61,151 bases of DNA, from positions 1 to 61,151 of the forward strand of contig JAFYCM010000038.1 of NCBI GenBank assembly GCA_017539645.1, in the 5' to 3' direction. Below the pieces are notes generated by a model. That model was not told where the DNA came from, did not search any database, and saw only the letters and a list, made by a program, of their open reading frames with translations. Of this stretch, positions 44,446 through 53,236 are shown piece after piece. Position 1 is the stretch's first letter. Every line of letters begins with the position of its first letter. The position numbers and the translations under genes were made by a program. Source of the DNA: Bacteroidales bacterium (GTDB taxonomy: Bacteria > Bacteroidota > Bacteroidia > Bacteroidales > Marinilabiliaceae).

Positions 44446-45927
44446 TTACATATTGAACGCTTCGCGCACCACCTCATGGTCGTCGAAATGGTGTTTCACG
44501 CCATTTATTTCTTGATAATTCTCGTGTCCTTTGCCGGCAATGAGCACAATGTCGCCTGGCTGAGCGAGTGTGAGCGCCGTACGTATGGCCTCTTTGCGGT
44601 CGACAATGGAGAGCGTGCGCTTAGCATCGTCGTCGGTGAGACCGGTCTTCATCTCTTCGATGATAGCTGCAGGATCTTCGGTGCGTGGGTTGTCCGAAGT
44701 GAGTATCACGCGGTCCGAAAGGCGCGCTGCTTCGTGAGCCATCTCGGGGCGTTTGGTGCGGTCGCGGTCGCCACCACAACCTACTACGCTGATGAGTTGC
44801 ACGCTCTTGGCATTCGACTTGCGCACTTCGTTGATGGTAGATATTACGTTGGTGAGCGCGTCGGGCGTATGGGCGTAGTCGACAATAGCCATGCGACCAT
44901 CTTTACTACGTATAACCTCAAAACGACCGTTCACCGCTTTGAGCGCCGACAAATGCGTCAAAACCTCCTGACCATCGATGCCGAGAGCCGTTGCCGCGCC
45001 ATAAATGCCCATAAGATTATAAGCATTGAAGCGACCCACAAACGGCATATACACCTCTTGATTATTTATGTTGAGCTGCATACCCTCGAAAGTCATCTCC
45101 TCTATCTTGCCCTTGATGTCCGCCATCTTGAGCAGCGAATAGGTACGCACTTTAGCCTTGGTGTTTTGCACCATATACATACCATTCTTATCGTCGATAT
45201 TTACAACCGCCGTAGCGCCCTCGCTCAGATTGTCGAAGAGCATCTTTTTGGCGTCGCGGTAATTTTCGAATGTCTTGTGATAGTCGAGGTGATCGTGTGT
45301 GAGGTTAGTAAAAATAGCAACCTCGAAGTCCAAGCCGACAACGCGGTGCTGCACAAGGCTGTGCGAACTAACCTCCATGAAGCAATATTCGCAACCTGCG
45401 TCAACCATCTGGCGCATAAGGCTTTGAATGGTTACTGCGTCGGGTGTGGTGTGCGTAGCTGCAAACTCCTCATCTCCGATGAAGTTGGCAACCGTAGAGA
45501 GCAGACCAGCCTTAGCACCACGGCGCATCATTAGGTGATGGAGCAACGTAGCCGTTGAGGTCTTACCATTTGTGCCCGTTACGCCAACAAGTTTCAACTG
45601 ACGCGATGGATGTCCGTAGAGCGTTGCGGCAGCCAGTCCGAGCGCTTTGTGCGTAGAGTCGACTACTATTACGCTGCCACCTTCGGGCATTGCCACATCT
45701 GCTGGGACCTCCTCGCAGAGCACCGCACGACAGCCTTGCGCTATGGCTTGCGATATATATTTATGTCCATCGACCTTTTCGCCTTTCTGCGCCACGAAGA
45801 GCGTGTCCTGCTTAGCCTTGCGACTGTCAAACACCACCTCATCTATCTGCTGCGTAGCGTTTATTGTGCCGTCCACAGAAAGCCCAGCAGCTTTCAAATC
45901 GGCTATTATGTCTGCTATCTGTATCAT
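44446..45927 (-). CDS. murE: UDP-MurNAc-tripeptide ligase MurE (meso-DAP type)
   Basis: 493 aa. ATP P-loop GTNGKTS at residues 118-124; LTHDHLDYHKTFENY and VDYAHTPDAL are family signatures. The amino-acid selectivity motif is DNPR at 412-415, which marks meso-diaminopimelate rather than lysine enzymes, so the peptidoglycan should be of the DAP type. ATG at 45927; 42 nt after ftsI. Confidence 0.97.
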   Translation of the reverse strand: MIQIADIIADLKAAGLSVDGTINATQQIDEVVFDSRKAKQDTLFVAQKGEKVDGHKYISQAIAQGCRAVLCEEVPADVAMPEGGSVIVVDSTHKALGLAAATLYGHPSRQLKLVGVTGTNGKTSTATLLHHLMMRRGAKAGLLSTVANFIGDEEFAATHTTPDAVTIQSLMRQMVDAGCEYCFMEVSSHSLVQHRVVGLDFEVAIFTNLTHDHLDYHKTFENYRDAKKMLFDNLSEGATAVVNIDDKNGMYMVQNTKAKVRTYSLLKMADIKGKIEEMTFEGMQLNINNQEVYMPFVGRFNAYNLMGIYGAATALGIDGQEVLTHLSALKAVNGRFEVIRSKDGRMAIVDYAHTPDALTNVISTINEVRKSNAKSVQLISVVGCGGDRDRTKRPEMAHEAARLSDRVILTSDNPRTEDPAAIIEEMKTGLTDDDAKRTLSIVDRKEAIRTALTLAQPGDIVLIAGKGHENYQEINGVKHHFDDHEVVREAFNM

Positions 45928-45969
45928 GCTATTGTTTTTTTAGGTTATATATACGTATATACTTATAAA

Positions 45970-48087
45970 TTAATTAGTTAGTTGTATCTGAGCCACCGAA
46001 CCGCGCACGAAACTCGTTCCGCTCGCTGGCGACTGCGACGACACTCTTCCGTAGCCGCTAATATTTACACGCAAACCCATGCTCTCGAGTAGCGACACGG
46101 CATCTGCAGCGCCCATACCACGTACATCGGGCATGATATTCTTCACAAAATGGCGCGGACGAAGTGCCACCATATCGCCTTGCGCCGTTGCCGATACCCA
46201 ACTCTTAGGACTTATGTCGAGCGTATGAGGCATACGTAATGCACCAAAGACAATGTTCACATCTTTTGTTTGACCACCTTTTGAGTATGGGTATACCTCG
46301 CTCTCGGCAATTTTTGGCGACACACTGACGTTGCCTTTGCGATATTCGGCAGCATAGACGCGGTCGGCAATGGCTTTCACCACCGAACCAGCAACCACGT
46401 TACCATAATATACATTGTTGTTCGGGCCATAAACCATAACTATGCAGCTATACATAGGATTGTCGGCAGGGAAATAGCCAGCAAACGATGCAAGATATTT
46501 CTTCGAACCTTGACCGCCATATCCACCTTTATTGGCTATCTGCGCCGTACCCGTCTTACCCGCTATCTTGTATGGCGTGCCACTGATATTCTTTGCAGTA
46601 CCATGCTCCACAACGCCCTTCAGAAGCGACTGCACCGTACGTATGGTAGAGTGCGATGCGATGGAACTGCGCAACACCTTGGGGCGGAACGTCTTCACTT
46701 CGCGACCGTGGTCCATTAGTGCTTCCACAAACATTGGGCGCATCATCTGTCCGTTGTTTGCCACGGCATTGTAGAGAGTCAGTAGGTGGAGCGGTGTTAT
46801 TTGTAGCTCGTAACCTATCGACATCCATGGCAATGACGTACCCGACCACGTTGGGTCCGACACATCTTTGATGTGCGTAGCGCCTTCGCCTTTTATATCT
46901 ATGCCAAGCGAATCGCAGAGGCCCAAGTCGCGCAAACCCTCGATGAATTTCTTCGGGTCGCTGGCGTAATGCTTCTGCACAAGTCGCGAAAATGCCACAT
47001 TCGACGATGCTTCAAACGCCTTTCGAATACTCATTATTCCGCCATCTTTGTGCGAGTCGTGCATCACGGCGTCGTAGAATTTGTATTCGCCATTGAAAGT
47101 ATTTATGGTGTCTTCCACATCAAACATGTCGTCTTCGAGGCAAGCCATCACCGTGGCAAGTTTGAACGTAGAGCCCGGCTCGGCCAACTCGCCTATAGCA
47201 TAGTTGAAATTATCTTCGGTGTAAGTACCATTCTCGCGTCGATAGAGATTAACCATAGCTCGCACAGCGCCAGTTTTTACCTCCATAAGTATGGCTACTC
47301 CGTGCTCCGCGTTGTGCTTTTCGAGTTGGCGCATGAGCGAAAGCTCAGCCACATCCTGAAAATCGACATCTATAGTGGTACGTACGTCCAAACCGGGCGT
47401 CGGTGCAACAATCTCCTTATTTATCCAGCGACCCGTGATACGCATCTTGCTCACACGACCTGGAACGCCACAAAGCTCTTTATTGTAAGCCTGTTCAATG
47501 CCGTTTATACCGCCCTTAGCTTCGTCTTGATAGAGCTTGCCAATGGTACGCGACGCCAAAATGCCAAACGGACGCGCACGCTGACCGCTCTCCTCAATGT
47601 TGAGACCGCCCTTGTTGCGACCAAGGTTGAAAATTGGGAACTGGCGCACCTCAAGCAGTTCGTTGTACGATATACGGCGATTGTTGATTATAAGGTATCT
47701 GCGCCCCATGAGACGAGCGCGCGAGATGAGACTTTTATATTCCGAAATAGATTTGTCGCGAAAGAACGATGAGAGTTTTGCCGCCAACGCATCGATATTG
47801 CTATTGAAAATTTCGTCGGTGAGGCCGTCGGCGTTGGGGTCCATACATACGCGGTAGTTAGGCAGCGAGCATGCCATCGTTCGTCCGTCGACAGCCAAAA
47901 TGCTACCTCGCGTGGCTGGAGCCTCCTCTTCACGCGAGAGCGTCTCCACATCTTTCACGTATTTAGCACCCTCTACCACCTTCAGTTCTATTATACGTAT
48001 AAAGATGAACGCCATCGCAATGAACAAAACTATCATTGCAATGGTGGCTGCTATCAATAATCGATGTCTACTTATTTTGGATGCCAT
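45970..48087 (-). CDS. ftsI: Division-specific penicillin-binding protein FtsI/PBP3 with PASTA domain
   Basis: 705 aa. A single N-terminal transmembrane anchor (residues 11-31), a pedestal region, and a transpeptidase domain with S306-TFK309, SSN (361-363) and KTGT (511-514). A PASTA domain ends the protein (about 645-705: MPDVRGMGAADAVSLL onwards), as usual for Bacteroidetes FtsI and unlike E. coli. It cross-links septal peptidoglycan with FtsW. The target of beta-lactams. Confidence 0.95.
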   Translation of the reverse strand: MASKISRHRLLIAATIAMIVLFIAMAFIFIRIIELKVVEGAKYVKDVETLSREEEAPATRGSILAVDGRTMACSLPNYRVCMDPNADGLTDEIFNSNIDALAAKLSSFFRDKSISEYKSLISRARLMGRRYLIINNRRISYNELLEVRQFPIFNLGRNKGGLNIEESGQRARPFGILASRTIGKLYQDEAKGGINGIEQAYNKELCGVPGRVSKMRITGRWINKEIVAPTPGLDVRTTIDVDFQDVAELSLMRQLEKHNAEHGVAILMEVKTGAVRAMVNLYRRENGTYTEDNFNYAIGELAEPGSTFKLATVMACLEDDMFDVEDTINTFNGEYKFYDAVMHDSHKDGGIMSIRKAFEASSNVAFSRLVQKHYASDPKKFIEGLRDLGLCDSLGIDIKGEGATHIKDVSDPTWSGTSLPWMSIGYELQITPLHLLTLYNAVANNGQMMRPMFVEALMDHGREVKTFRPKVLRSSIASHSTIRTVQSLLKGVVEHGTAKNISGTPYKIAGKTGTAQIANKGGYGGQGSKKYLASFAGYFPADNPMYSCIVMVYGPNNNVYYGNVVAGSVVKAIADRVYAAEYRKGNVSVSPKIAESEVYPYSKGGQTKDVNIVFGALRMPHTLDISPKSWVSATAQGDMVALRPRHFVKNIMPDVRGMGAADAVSLLESMGLRVNISGYGRVSSQSPASGTSFVRGSVAQIQLTN

Positions 48088-48102
48088 GGCTACCGTGTTT
48101 TT

Positions 48103-48423
48103 CTATTTCTCTATAATACGCGGTGGCTCAGTAAGCTCGTGGAGTCCAAGTTCTTCGGCTTCTACGCGACGAATCACTTCGCTCTGCTTGCTCATATTCA
48201 TCAGTTCGGCCGATGTGGTTATCTGCTCGTAGCGCAGTTCCTTTATCTCTTTCGAGAGGTCGGCTACTTTGCGCAAGTCTCGCTCTACCCATAGGTGGTT
48301 CGTTATATATATAAATACGAAAAACACCAACATGCCAAACACCTTTACGGCGTTGTCGATAGGCAGATTGAGGTTGCTCGTGAAGAGCATCTTCAGACTT
48401 GCTAATGTATTCTTTATGCTCAT
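48103..48423 (-). CDS. ftsL: FtsL-like cell division protein
   Basis: 106 aa from the ATG at 48423, which overlaps the rsmH stop as ATGA; a TTG two codons earlier is unlikely. One transmembrane segment (about residues 26-42, FGMLVFFVFIYITNHLW), then a coiled-coil-like stretch (ERDLRKVADLSKEIKELRYEQ). Sequence conservation is low; identity rests on topology and on the place between rsmH and ftsI. It should pair with the FtsB-like partner (not in the window) and FtsQ. Confidence 0.85.
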   Translation of the reverse strand: MSIKNTLASLKMLFTSNLNLPIDNAVKVFGMLVFFVFIYITNHLWVERDLRKVADLSKEIKELRYEQITTSAELMNMSKQSEVIRRVEAEELGLHELTEPPRIIEK

Positions 48424-49355
48424 TGCCAATCCTCCCCGTTGCGCTCGGCAACTCTAAGTTTCGCACTTCTGGCGCGCGGATTGGCTTCTATCTCGTCGGC
48501 ATCGGGCACAATGGGTTTGCGTGTCACACTGTCGAACGGCACATGCGCATGGCCGTAGATGGCATCGGTTGGGGCATCGCTAAGTGCTACGTTGCCACTA
48601 CGTATGAGGTTCTTAGCCATACGATCTTCAAGACTATGGTATGCAATAACTACCAACCTTCCGCCCTCGCGAAGCACGTGCGGCGTGGCGCTAAGCATCT
48701 CGCTCAGTGCATCCATCTCGCCATTCACCTGAATGCGAAGCGCCTGAAAAACTTGCGCGAGCACCTTCGCTTGCACATCGCGAGCGGTACACGCCGTAAC
48801 AATGTCGCGCAACTGTGTGGTGGTAGTTATGGGCTGTTGCGCACGATTCTTAACTATATTATTAGCTATCTGACGCGCAAAACGCACCTCGCCATAGAGC
48901 GACAAGATGTTGGCAATCTCTTCGGCTGAAGCTTCGGCTACGTAGTCGGCTGCCGACTTTGCCATGGCAGGATTCATACGCATATCGAGTGGGCCGTCGG
49001 CACGGAACGAGAAACCTCGCTCGGCATCATCGAAATGGTGCGATGACACGCCCAAGTCCGCCAAGATGCCATCTACCTTCTCTATACCTAAATATGTAAG
49101 AAAATGCTGCAGATAGCGAAAGTTGTGGCGCACAAACGTCAAACGCTCATCGTCGGGGCGACGAGCGTAGGCATCGGGGTCTTGGTCGAAGGCTATCAAT
49201 CGACCATGAGCGCCCAATCGGCTAAGTATTTCGCGGCTATGACCGCCGCCGCCAAACGTGACATCTACATACACACCATCGGGGTTGATATTGAGTGCAT
49301 CAACCGAAGGATGCAGAAGCACTGGCGTATGATAAAAAGATAAATCGGTGTTCAT
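48420..49355 (-). CDS. rsmH: 16S rRNA (cytosine-1402-N4)-methyltransferase RsmH
   Basis: 311 aa from the ATG at 49355 (MNTDLSFYHTPVLLHPSVDAL); an upstream in-frame start at 49382 overlaps mraZ and is rejected. SAM-binding motif VDVTFGGGGHSREIL; GILADLGVSSHHFDDAERGFSF and VIAYHSLEDRMAKN are family signatures. It modifies C1402 in the ribosomal P site. Its stop overlaps the ftsL start by 4 nt. Confidence 0.96.
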   Translation of the reverse strand: MNTDLSFYHTPVLLHPSVDALNINPDGVYVDVTFGGGGHSREILSRLGAHGRLIAFDQDPDAYARRPDDERLTFVRHNFRYLQHFLTYLGIEKVDGILADLGVSSHHFDDAERGFSFRADGPLDMRMNPAMAKSAADYVAEASAEEIANILSLYGEVRFARQIANNIVKNRAQQPITTTTQLRDIVTACTARDVQAKVLAQVFQALRIQVNGEMDALSEMLSATPHVLREGGRLVVIAYHSLEDRMAKNLIRSGNVALSDAPTDAIYGHAHVPFDSVTRKPIVPDADEIEANPRARSAKLRVAERNGEDWQ

Positions 49356-49372
49356 TTCTTGAGCGCTAAAAA

Positions 49373-49834
49373 TCACAAGCAAGCGACATCATTACCAAGA
49401 ATAGATTGGGCAAGCTGCGCCAAGTTTTCTGGCTGCATAGCTGCCGAGGCATAACTATCGGCATCCCATAGTTCTATGTGAGTGCCGACGCCGAGCAGGG
49501 TTACCGTTTTGCATTCGCCAGCAAGCGCCAAGAGCCGCCGCGGAATAAGTATGCGCCCAACGGTGTCGAGGTCAACACGCGCCGTATAACGCTGATACTC
49601 ACGCAAGAGTTGCACATGCTGACGGTCGTAGAGGTTCAAGCGGCTTCGCAAATCGGAGATTATCGCTGTCCATTGCGCTTCGGTGTAGATACAAAGGCAA
49701 TGTTCGTAGAGATCTTTCGACACAATAAGCGATGCGACCTGCTCCGCCTCAAACTCGCGTTTGAAAGCAGCAGGCACGGCTATGCGCCCTTTGGCATCGG
49801 TTTTTGCCTCAAAATCACCTACAAATTGGGACAT
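49373..49834 (-). CDS. mraZ: MraZ transcriptional regulator
   Basis: 153 aa with two SpoVT/AbrB-like halves, each with its DNA-contact motif: DAKGRIAVPAAFK (residues 14-26) and LDTVGRILIPRRLL (about 94-107). MraZ proteins form rings and bind GTGG direct repeats ahead of their own operon; such repeats lie 48-76 nt upstream here. First gene of the dcw cluster. Confidence 0.95.
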   Translation of the reverse strand: MSQFVGDFEAKTDAKGRIAVPAAFKREFEAEQVASLIVSKDLYEHCLCIYTEAQWTAIISDLRSRLNLYDRQHVQLLREYQRYTARVDLDTVGRILIPRRLLALAGECKTVTLLGVGTHIELWDADSYASAAMQPENLAQLAQSILGNDVACL

Positions 49835-49868
49835 CGCGTTTTTTCAGTCTCTATTGAATATACGACGC

Positions 49869-49876
49869 CAAAATTA
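49869..49876 (-). promoter_or_regulatory. -7 element of the dcw operon promoter
   Basis: TAATTTTG fits TAnnTTTG on the minus strand, 34 nt before the mraZ ATG. GTGG repeats lie directly upstream. Confidence 0.65.
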
Positions 49877-49881
49877 TAATT

Positions 49882-49910
49882 TTTACCACCACTATTTACC
49901 ACTTTACCAC
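49882..49910 (-). promoter_or_regulatory. Probable MraZ operator: GTGGTAAA direct repeats
   Basis: On the minus strand GTGGTAAA occurs at 49910-49903, 49902-49895 and 49889-49882, with an extra GTGG at 49892. The GTGG starts are 8 and 10 nt apart, close to one helical turn, as in known MraZ boxes. The site covers the expected -33 region of the dcw promoter, so binding could block or reshape transcription. Confidence 0.65.
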
Positions 49911-50109
49911 ACTTTTTTACACAAGCAAACAGTATTCATACATATAATTGTATGTATTATAGGTATATAATCACTTCAAAAGCCCAATTACAGTTGATTT
50001 TTCATAGACACTTTCAACCACCTCGCGCATTCTATTTACCTCTCCATTTTAGAAACGATATAAAAAATGTTAAACCCGAAAACTCGAATAGTGTTTGAAG
50101 TTTTCTGAG

Positions 50110-50117
50110 TATATTTG
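50110..50117 (+). promoter_or_regulatory. -7 element of the TetR/RND efflux operon
   Basis: TATATTTG fits TAnnTTTG, 25 nt before the TetR ATG. The 307-nt gap 49835-50142 holds this, the dcw promoter and the MraZ boxes, and no gene. Confidence 0.55.
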
Positions 50118-50142
50118 CCGCGCAAAAAAGGTAAAACTATAT

Positions 50143-50772
50143 ATGTCTAACATCAATACTATAATAGAAACTGCCACAAAAATGTTTCGACAGCGTGGTA
50201 TAAAATCAGTGTCGATGGACGATTTGTCGCACGAGTTGGGCATATCAAAGCGTACGCTTTACGAAAATTTCAGCAGCAAAGATGAACTTCTTTGCGAATG
50301 CCTCAAGTACAACAGCGAAAAACGTCAAAGGGATCTCAACGAGTTGTGCGAGCGATGCAAGGACTCTATAGAGATTATCGTCAACGTGATGTATTACTTC
50401 TTGAACATCATGAAGAATATCAACCCTGTGTTTATGGAGGAGATACGTCATGTGCAGTTTCAAGGAGCGCGAGAATTTTTCGAGAAGGACGTTAAGAAGC
50501 GTCAGGAGGGACTTCGCGAACTTATGCTGCGAGGCATAGAGGAGGGTTACATCTGTAATGATATTGATGTGAACCTCGTTTCCAAAATAATCGGTAGCGA
50601 CAGCAAAGAGAACGCGATGGGCAACATCTGCCAAACGGAAGGTGTGCAACGCGTATTTGCAAGCGTCTATTTGATATTTTTCCGTGGCATGGCCACACAA
50701 AAAGGAGTTGAGCGAATCGACGAATTAATAGAGAGATACAAAAAGAGTAATAATAACATATATACATTATAG
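50143..50772 (+). CDS. TetR/AcrR family regulator of the RND efflux operon
   Basis: 209 aa from the ATG at 50143 (upstream in-frame codons overlap the -7 element). N-terminal TetR helix-turn-helix: ATKMFRQRGIKSVSMDDLSHELGISKRTLYENF is split here into its two parts, the first helices and the recognition region LGISKRTLYENF (about residues 32-43). The C-terminal ligand domain is helical. Its stop touches the tolC start with no gap, so it is co-transcribed with the pump genes and likely controls its own operon. Confidence 0.93.
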   Translation: MSNINTIIETATKMFRQRGIKSVSMDDLSHELGISKRTLYENFSSKDELLCECLKYNSEKRQRDLNELCERCKDSIEIIVNVMYYFLNIMKNINPVFMEEIRHVQFQGAREFFEKDVKKRQEGLRELMLRGIEEGYICNDIDVNLVSKIIGSDSKENAMGNICQTEGVQRVFASVYLIFFRGMATQKGVERIDELIERYKKSNNNIYTL

Positions 50773-52077
50773 ATGAAAAGGAACATAGCAACGGCAGCGT
50801 TGACGATAGTGATGTCGGCTACATCGCTATTTGCACAGAGTCAGCCGGCTGCCGACGCATCGCAGAAAGAGATGAATCTTTCGTTGAAAGATGCTGTTAG
50901 TAGCGCATTATCTTACAGTAAGCAGCTACAAACATCGCAGCAAGATGTTGAAATCTACAAAGAAAAAATCAGAGAAACTCGTGCTACAGGATTGCCACAG
51001 GCGAGTGCTTCGCTCACAGGAACAACCTATTTTGGCAAAGAGATGAATTTTGGCGGCATGCCAATAAAGATGGAAAATTCGCTCACTTTTGCTGCTACGG
51101 TGTCGTATACACTTAGTTTGCAACAATTGGCTTCGGTGAAAGTGTCGAAAATAGCTGCTTCGATATACGAGACTACCGACGAGAGCAACATACTCGATGT
51201 GAAAGCTAATGTAACCGACACCTATTATGCTTTGCTCGTATATAAGCGCACCATCGATATTCTGAATCAGAACCTTGCCGACATGGAGGATATTCAGAAA
51301 CATACACAATATGCGTTCGATGCTGGTACGTGCGAGCAGACCGACGTTGACCAAATTCGCGTGAATGTAACTCAGCTCAAGAATACCATAAACTCTACCG
51401 AGCGTAATTATGAAGTAACCAAACGTTTACTCGTGCTCCAGATGGGTTTGCCTATCTCTACTAAGATTAACCCAAGCGAGAATCTCGACGATATGATTAT
51501 CGAGGGAACTGTAGCGCAGATGGATTCGTCGAATTTCGACATAACCAAAAACCCTACTTACAAGCAAATGGCTCAGAGCCTCGAGGTGAACGAAGCAACA
51601 CTCAAGATGTACAAGCGTGCCTATCTGCCTACGCTTACTGTTCAATATCAGTATAGCCACCCTTTCAAAGGCGGCTTCATGAACTTCGACCATGTGGGAA
51701 ACTTAGTGCTTAGCATACCTATTTTCGATGGATTGGCCAAGCAGTCGCGCGTGAAACAAGCTAAACTTGAAGTGGCAAAGGGTCAAACCAATATGGATTT
51801 GCTAATGGATAACCTTATGCAAAACGAAGAGCAATATCGCTTCGAGCTCAATTCGGCTATCGATGCATATCTATTGCAGAAAGAAAACCTTGACGTGGCA
51901 AAGCGTGTGCTTGAAAACTATCGCAATAAGTATAATCAAGGAGTACTTTCGAGCCTCGATCTTACGCAAGCTAACGCTAATTATCTGCAAGCCGAAACGA
52001 GCTACGCCACGGCTAGCCTCGACCTCTTGCAAGCTCACACCAAACTGAGCAAACTTTACAACAACTTTGAATATTAA
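50773..52077 (+). CDS. TolC-family outer-membrane efflux protein
   Basis: 434 aa with a signal peptide (MKRNIATAALTIVMSATSLFAQ). The two OEP repeats are evident: long heptad-like helices (residues about 60-90, 160-220, 280-330, 360-430) with GYxY-like beta segments between, and TPxx-like SSLDLTQANANYLQAE near the end. It forms the outer-membrane channel for the adaptor and pump that follow (24 nt to the adaptor). Confidence 0.93.
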   Translation: MKRNIATAALTIVMSATSLFAQSQPAADASQKEMNLSLKDAVSSALSYSKQLQTSQQDVEIYKEKIRETRATGLPQASASLTGTTYFGKEMNFGGMPIKMENSLTFAATVSYTLSLQQLASVKVSKIAASIYETTDESNILDVKANVTDTYYALLVYKRTIDILNQNLADMEDIQKHTQYAFDAGTCEQTDVDQIRVNVTQLKNTINSTERNYEVTKRLLVLQMGLPISTKINPSENLDDMIIEGTVAQMDSSNFDITKNPTYKQMAQSLEVNEATLKMYKRAYLPTLTVQYQYSHPFKGGFMNFDHVGNLVLSIPIFDGLAKQSRVKQAKLEVAKGQTNMDLLMDNLMQNEEQYRFELNSAIDAYLLQKENLDVAKRVLENYRNKYNQGVLSSLDLTQANANYLQAETSYATASLDLLQAHTKLSKLYNNFEY

Positions 52078-52101
52078 TAACAAAAGACATATATCCACAA
52101 C

Positions 52102-53142
52102 ATGAAGAGAAGAATCTTTCTTTCGGCCATGGCAGCATTAACATTAGCAAGCTGCGGTTCAAAGGAACAGACCGAAACCGTTGACAATCGCATTCCGGTT
52201 AGAGTTGCTACGGTGGCAGAGAGTGAAGTGCAACGCACTTTGGAGTATTCGGCCAACCTCGAAGCTAACGAACAAGTTTTTTATGCGCCAACGCTTACTG
52301 GCACTCGCATAAAGAAGATTTATGTAGAAGTTGGCGATCATATCAAAAAAGGTCAGTTGCTCGTCGAAATGGACGCTTCGAGCCTTATGCAACAAGAGTT
52401 GCAATTCAAAAACGTTGAGCTGGAATACAATCGTGCTGTAAAACTTATGGAGACTGGTAGCATCTCGCAACAGAACTACGATGCGGCCGTTACGCAATAC
52501 GAAGTGGCAAAGACAGCGCTCCAGACATTGCGCGAGAACACGCGCCTTGTTGCTCCATTCAACGGCGTAGTTACGGGTAAGTATATGGAAGATGGCGAGC
52601 TCTACTCGGGTGGCGCTTTTGGTGGCGCATCTAAGCCTTCGATTATATCTATCGAGCAGACAAATCCGATGAAGGCTTACGTATCGATTGCTGAAAATTA
52701 TTACACCGAAGTGAAGAATGGCATGGCGGTAGAGCTAACGAGTGAAGTGTATAAAAACCGCACTTTCGAGGGCAAGGTCAACATCGTCTATCCTACTATC
52801 GATGCATCGAGCCGCACATTCAAATGCGAACTTCTCTTCAACAATGCCGACGAAGCTCTTAAACCTGGTATGTATGGCACTATCAAAATCAACGTTGGTC
52901 AAGCTAAGACTATCGTTATTCCTTCTATTTCAGTGCTTAAGGTGCAAGGCTCTAACGACCGCTACCTATTCGTGATTCGAGATGGCAAAGCAGTACGTAT
53001 TTCGGTTAAGGTGGTAGATCGCTACGAAGACAAAGTGGAAGTAGAAGCTCTCGATGGCAAACTTGTCGAAGGTGACAAACTTGTTGTTGTGGGTCAAGCT
53101 CGTTTGATTGATGGTAGTGAAGTAAAAATAGTTGAGAACTAA
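52102..53142 (+). CDS. RND efflux periplasmic adaptor lipoprotein (MFP/HlyD type)
   Basis: 346 aa lipoprotein (lipobox LASC, Cys about residue 18). The barrel-sandwich (lipoyl-like) half RIKKIYVEVGDHIKKGQLLVEMD, a short helical hairpin, the second half LVAPFNGVVTGKYMEDGELY, a beta-barrel, and a C-terminal membrane-proximal domain follow in the usual order. It bridges the inner-membrane pump and TolC. A 94-nt spacer with an inverted repeat separates it from the pump gene. Confidence 0.94.
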   Translation: MKRRIFLSAMAALTLASCGSKEQTETVDNRIPVRVATVAESEVQRTLEYSANLEANEQVFYAPTLTGTRIKKIYVEVGDHIKKGQLLVEMDASSLMQQELQFKNVELEYNRAVKLMETGSISQQNYDAAVTQYEVAKTALQTLRENTRLVAPFNGVVTGKYMEDGELYSGGAFGGASKPSIISIEQTNPMKAYVSIAENYYTEVKNGMAVELTSEVYKNRTFEGKVNIVYPTIDASSRTFKCELLFNNADEALKPGMYGTIKINVGQAKTIVIPSISVLKVQGSNDRYLFVIRDGKAVRISVKVVDRYEDKVEVEALDGKLVEGDKLVVVGQARLIDGSEVKIVEN

Positions 53143-53149
53143 GAGTAGT

Positions 53150-53220
53150 TACGAATTCCTAATTACGAGTTCATCGCAATTCGTAGTCAGTTATTCATAA
53201 CTCGGAATTTGTAATTCGTA
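53150..53220. repeat. Large imperfect inverted repeat between adaptor and pump genes
   Basis: 22-nt arms 53150-53171 and 53199-53220 pair at 19 of 22 positions, with a 27-nt loop. Built of AATTACGAA units like those at 34371-34400. It sits inside an operon, not at its end, and has no T-run, so an ordinary terminator is unlikely. Confidence 0.75.
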
Positions 53221-53236
53221 ATTCATAATTATAACA

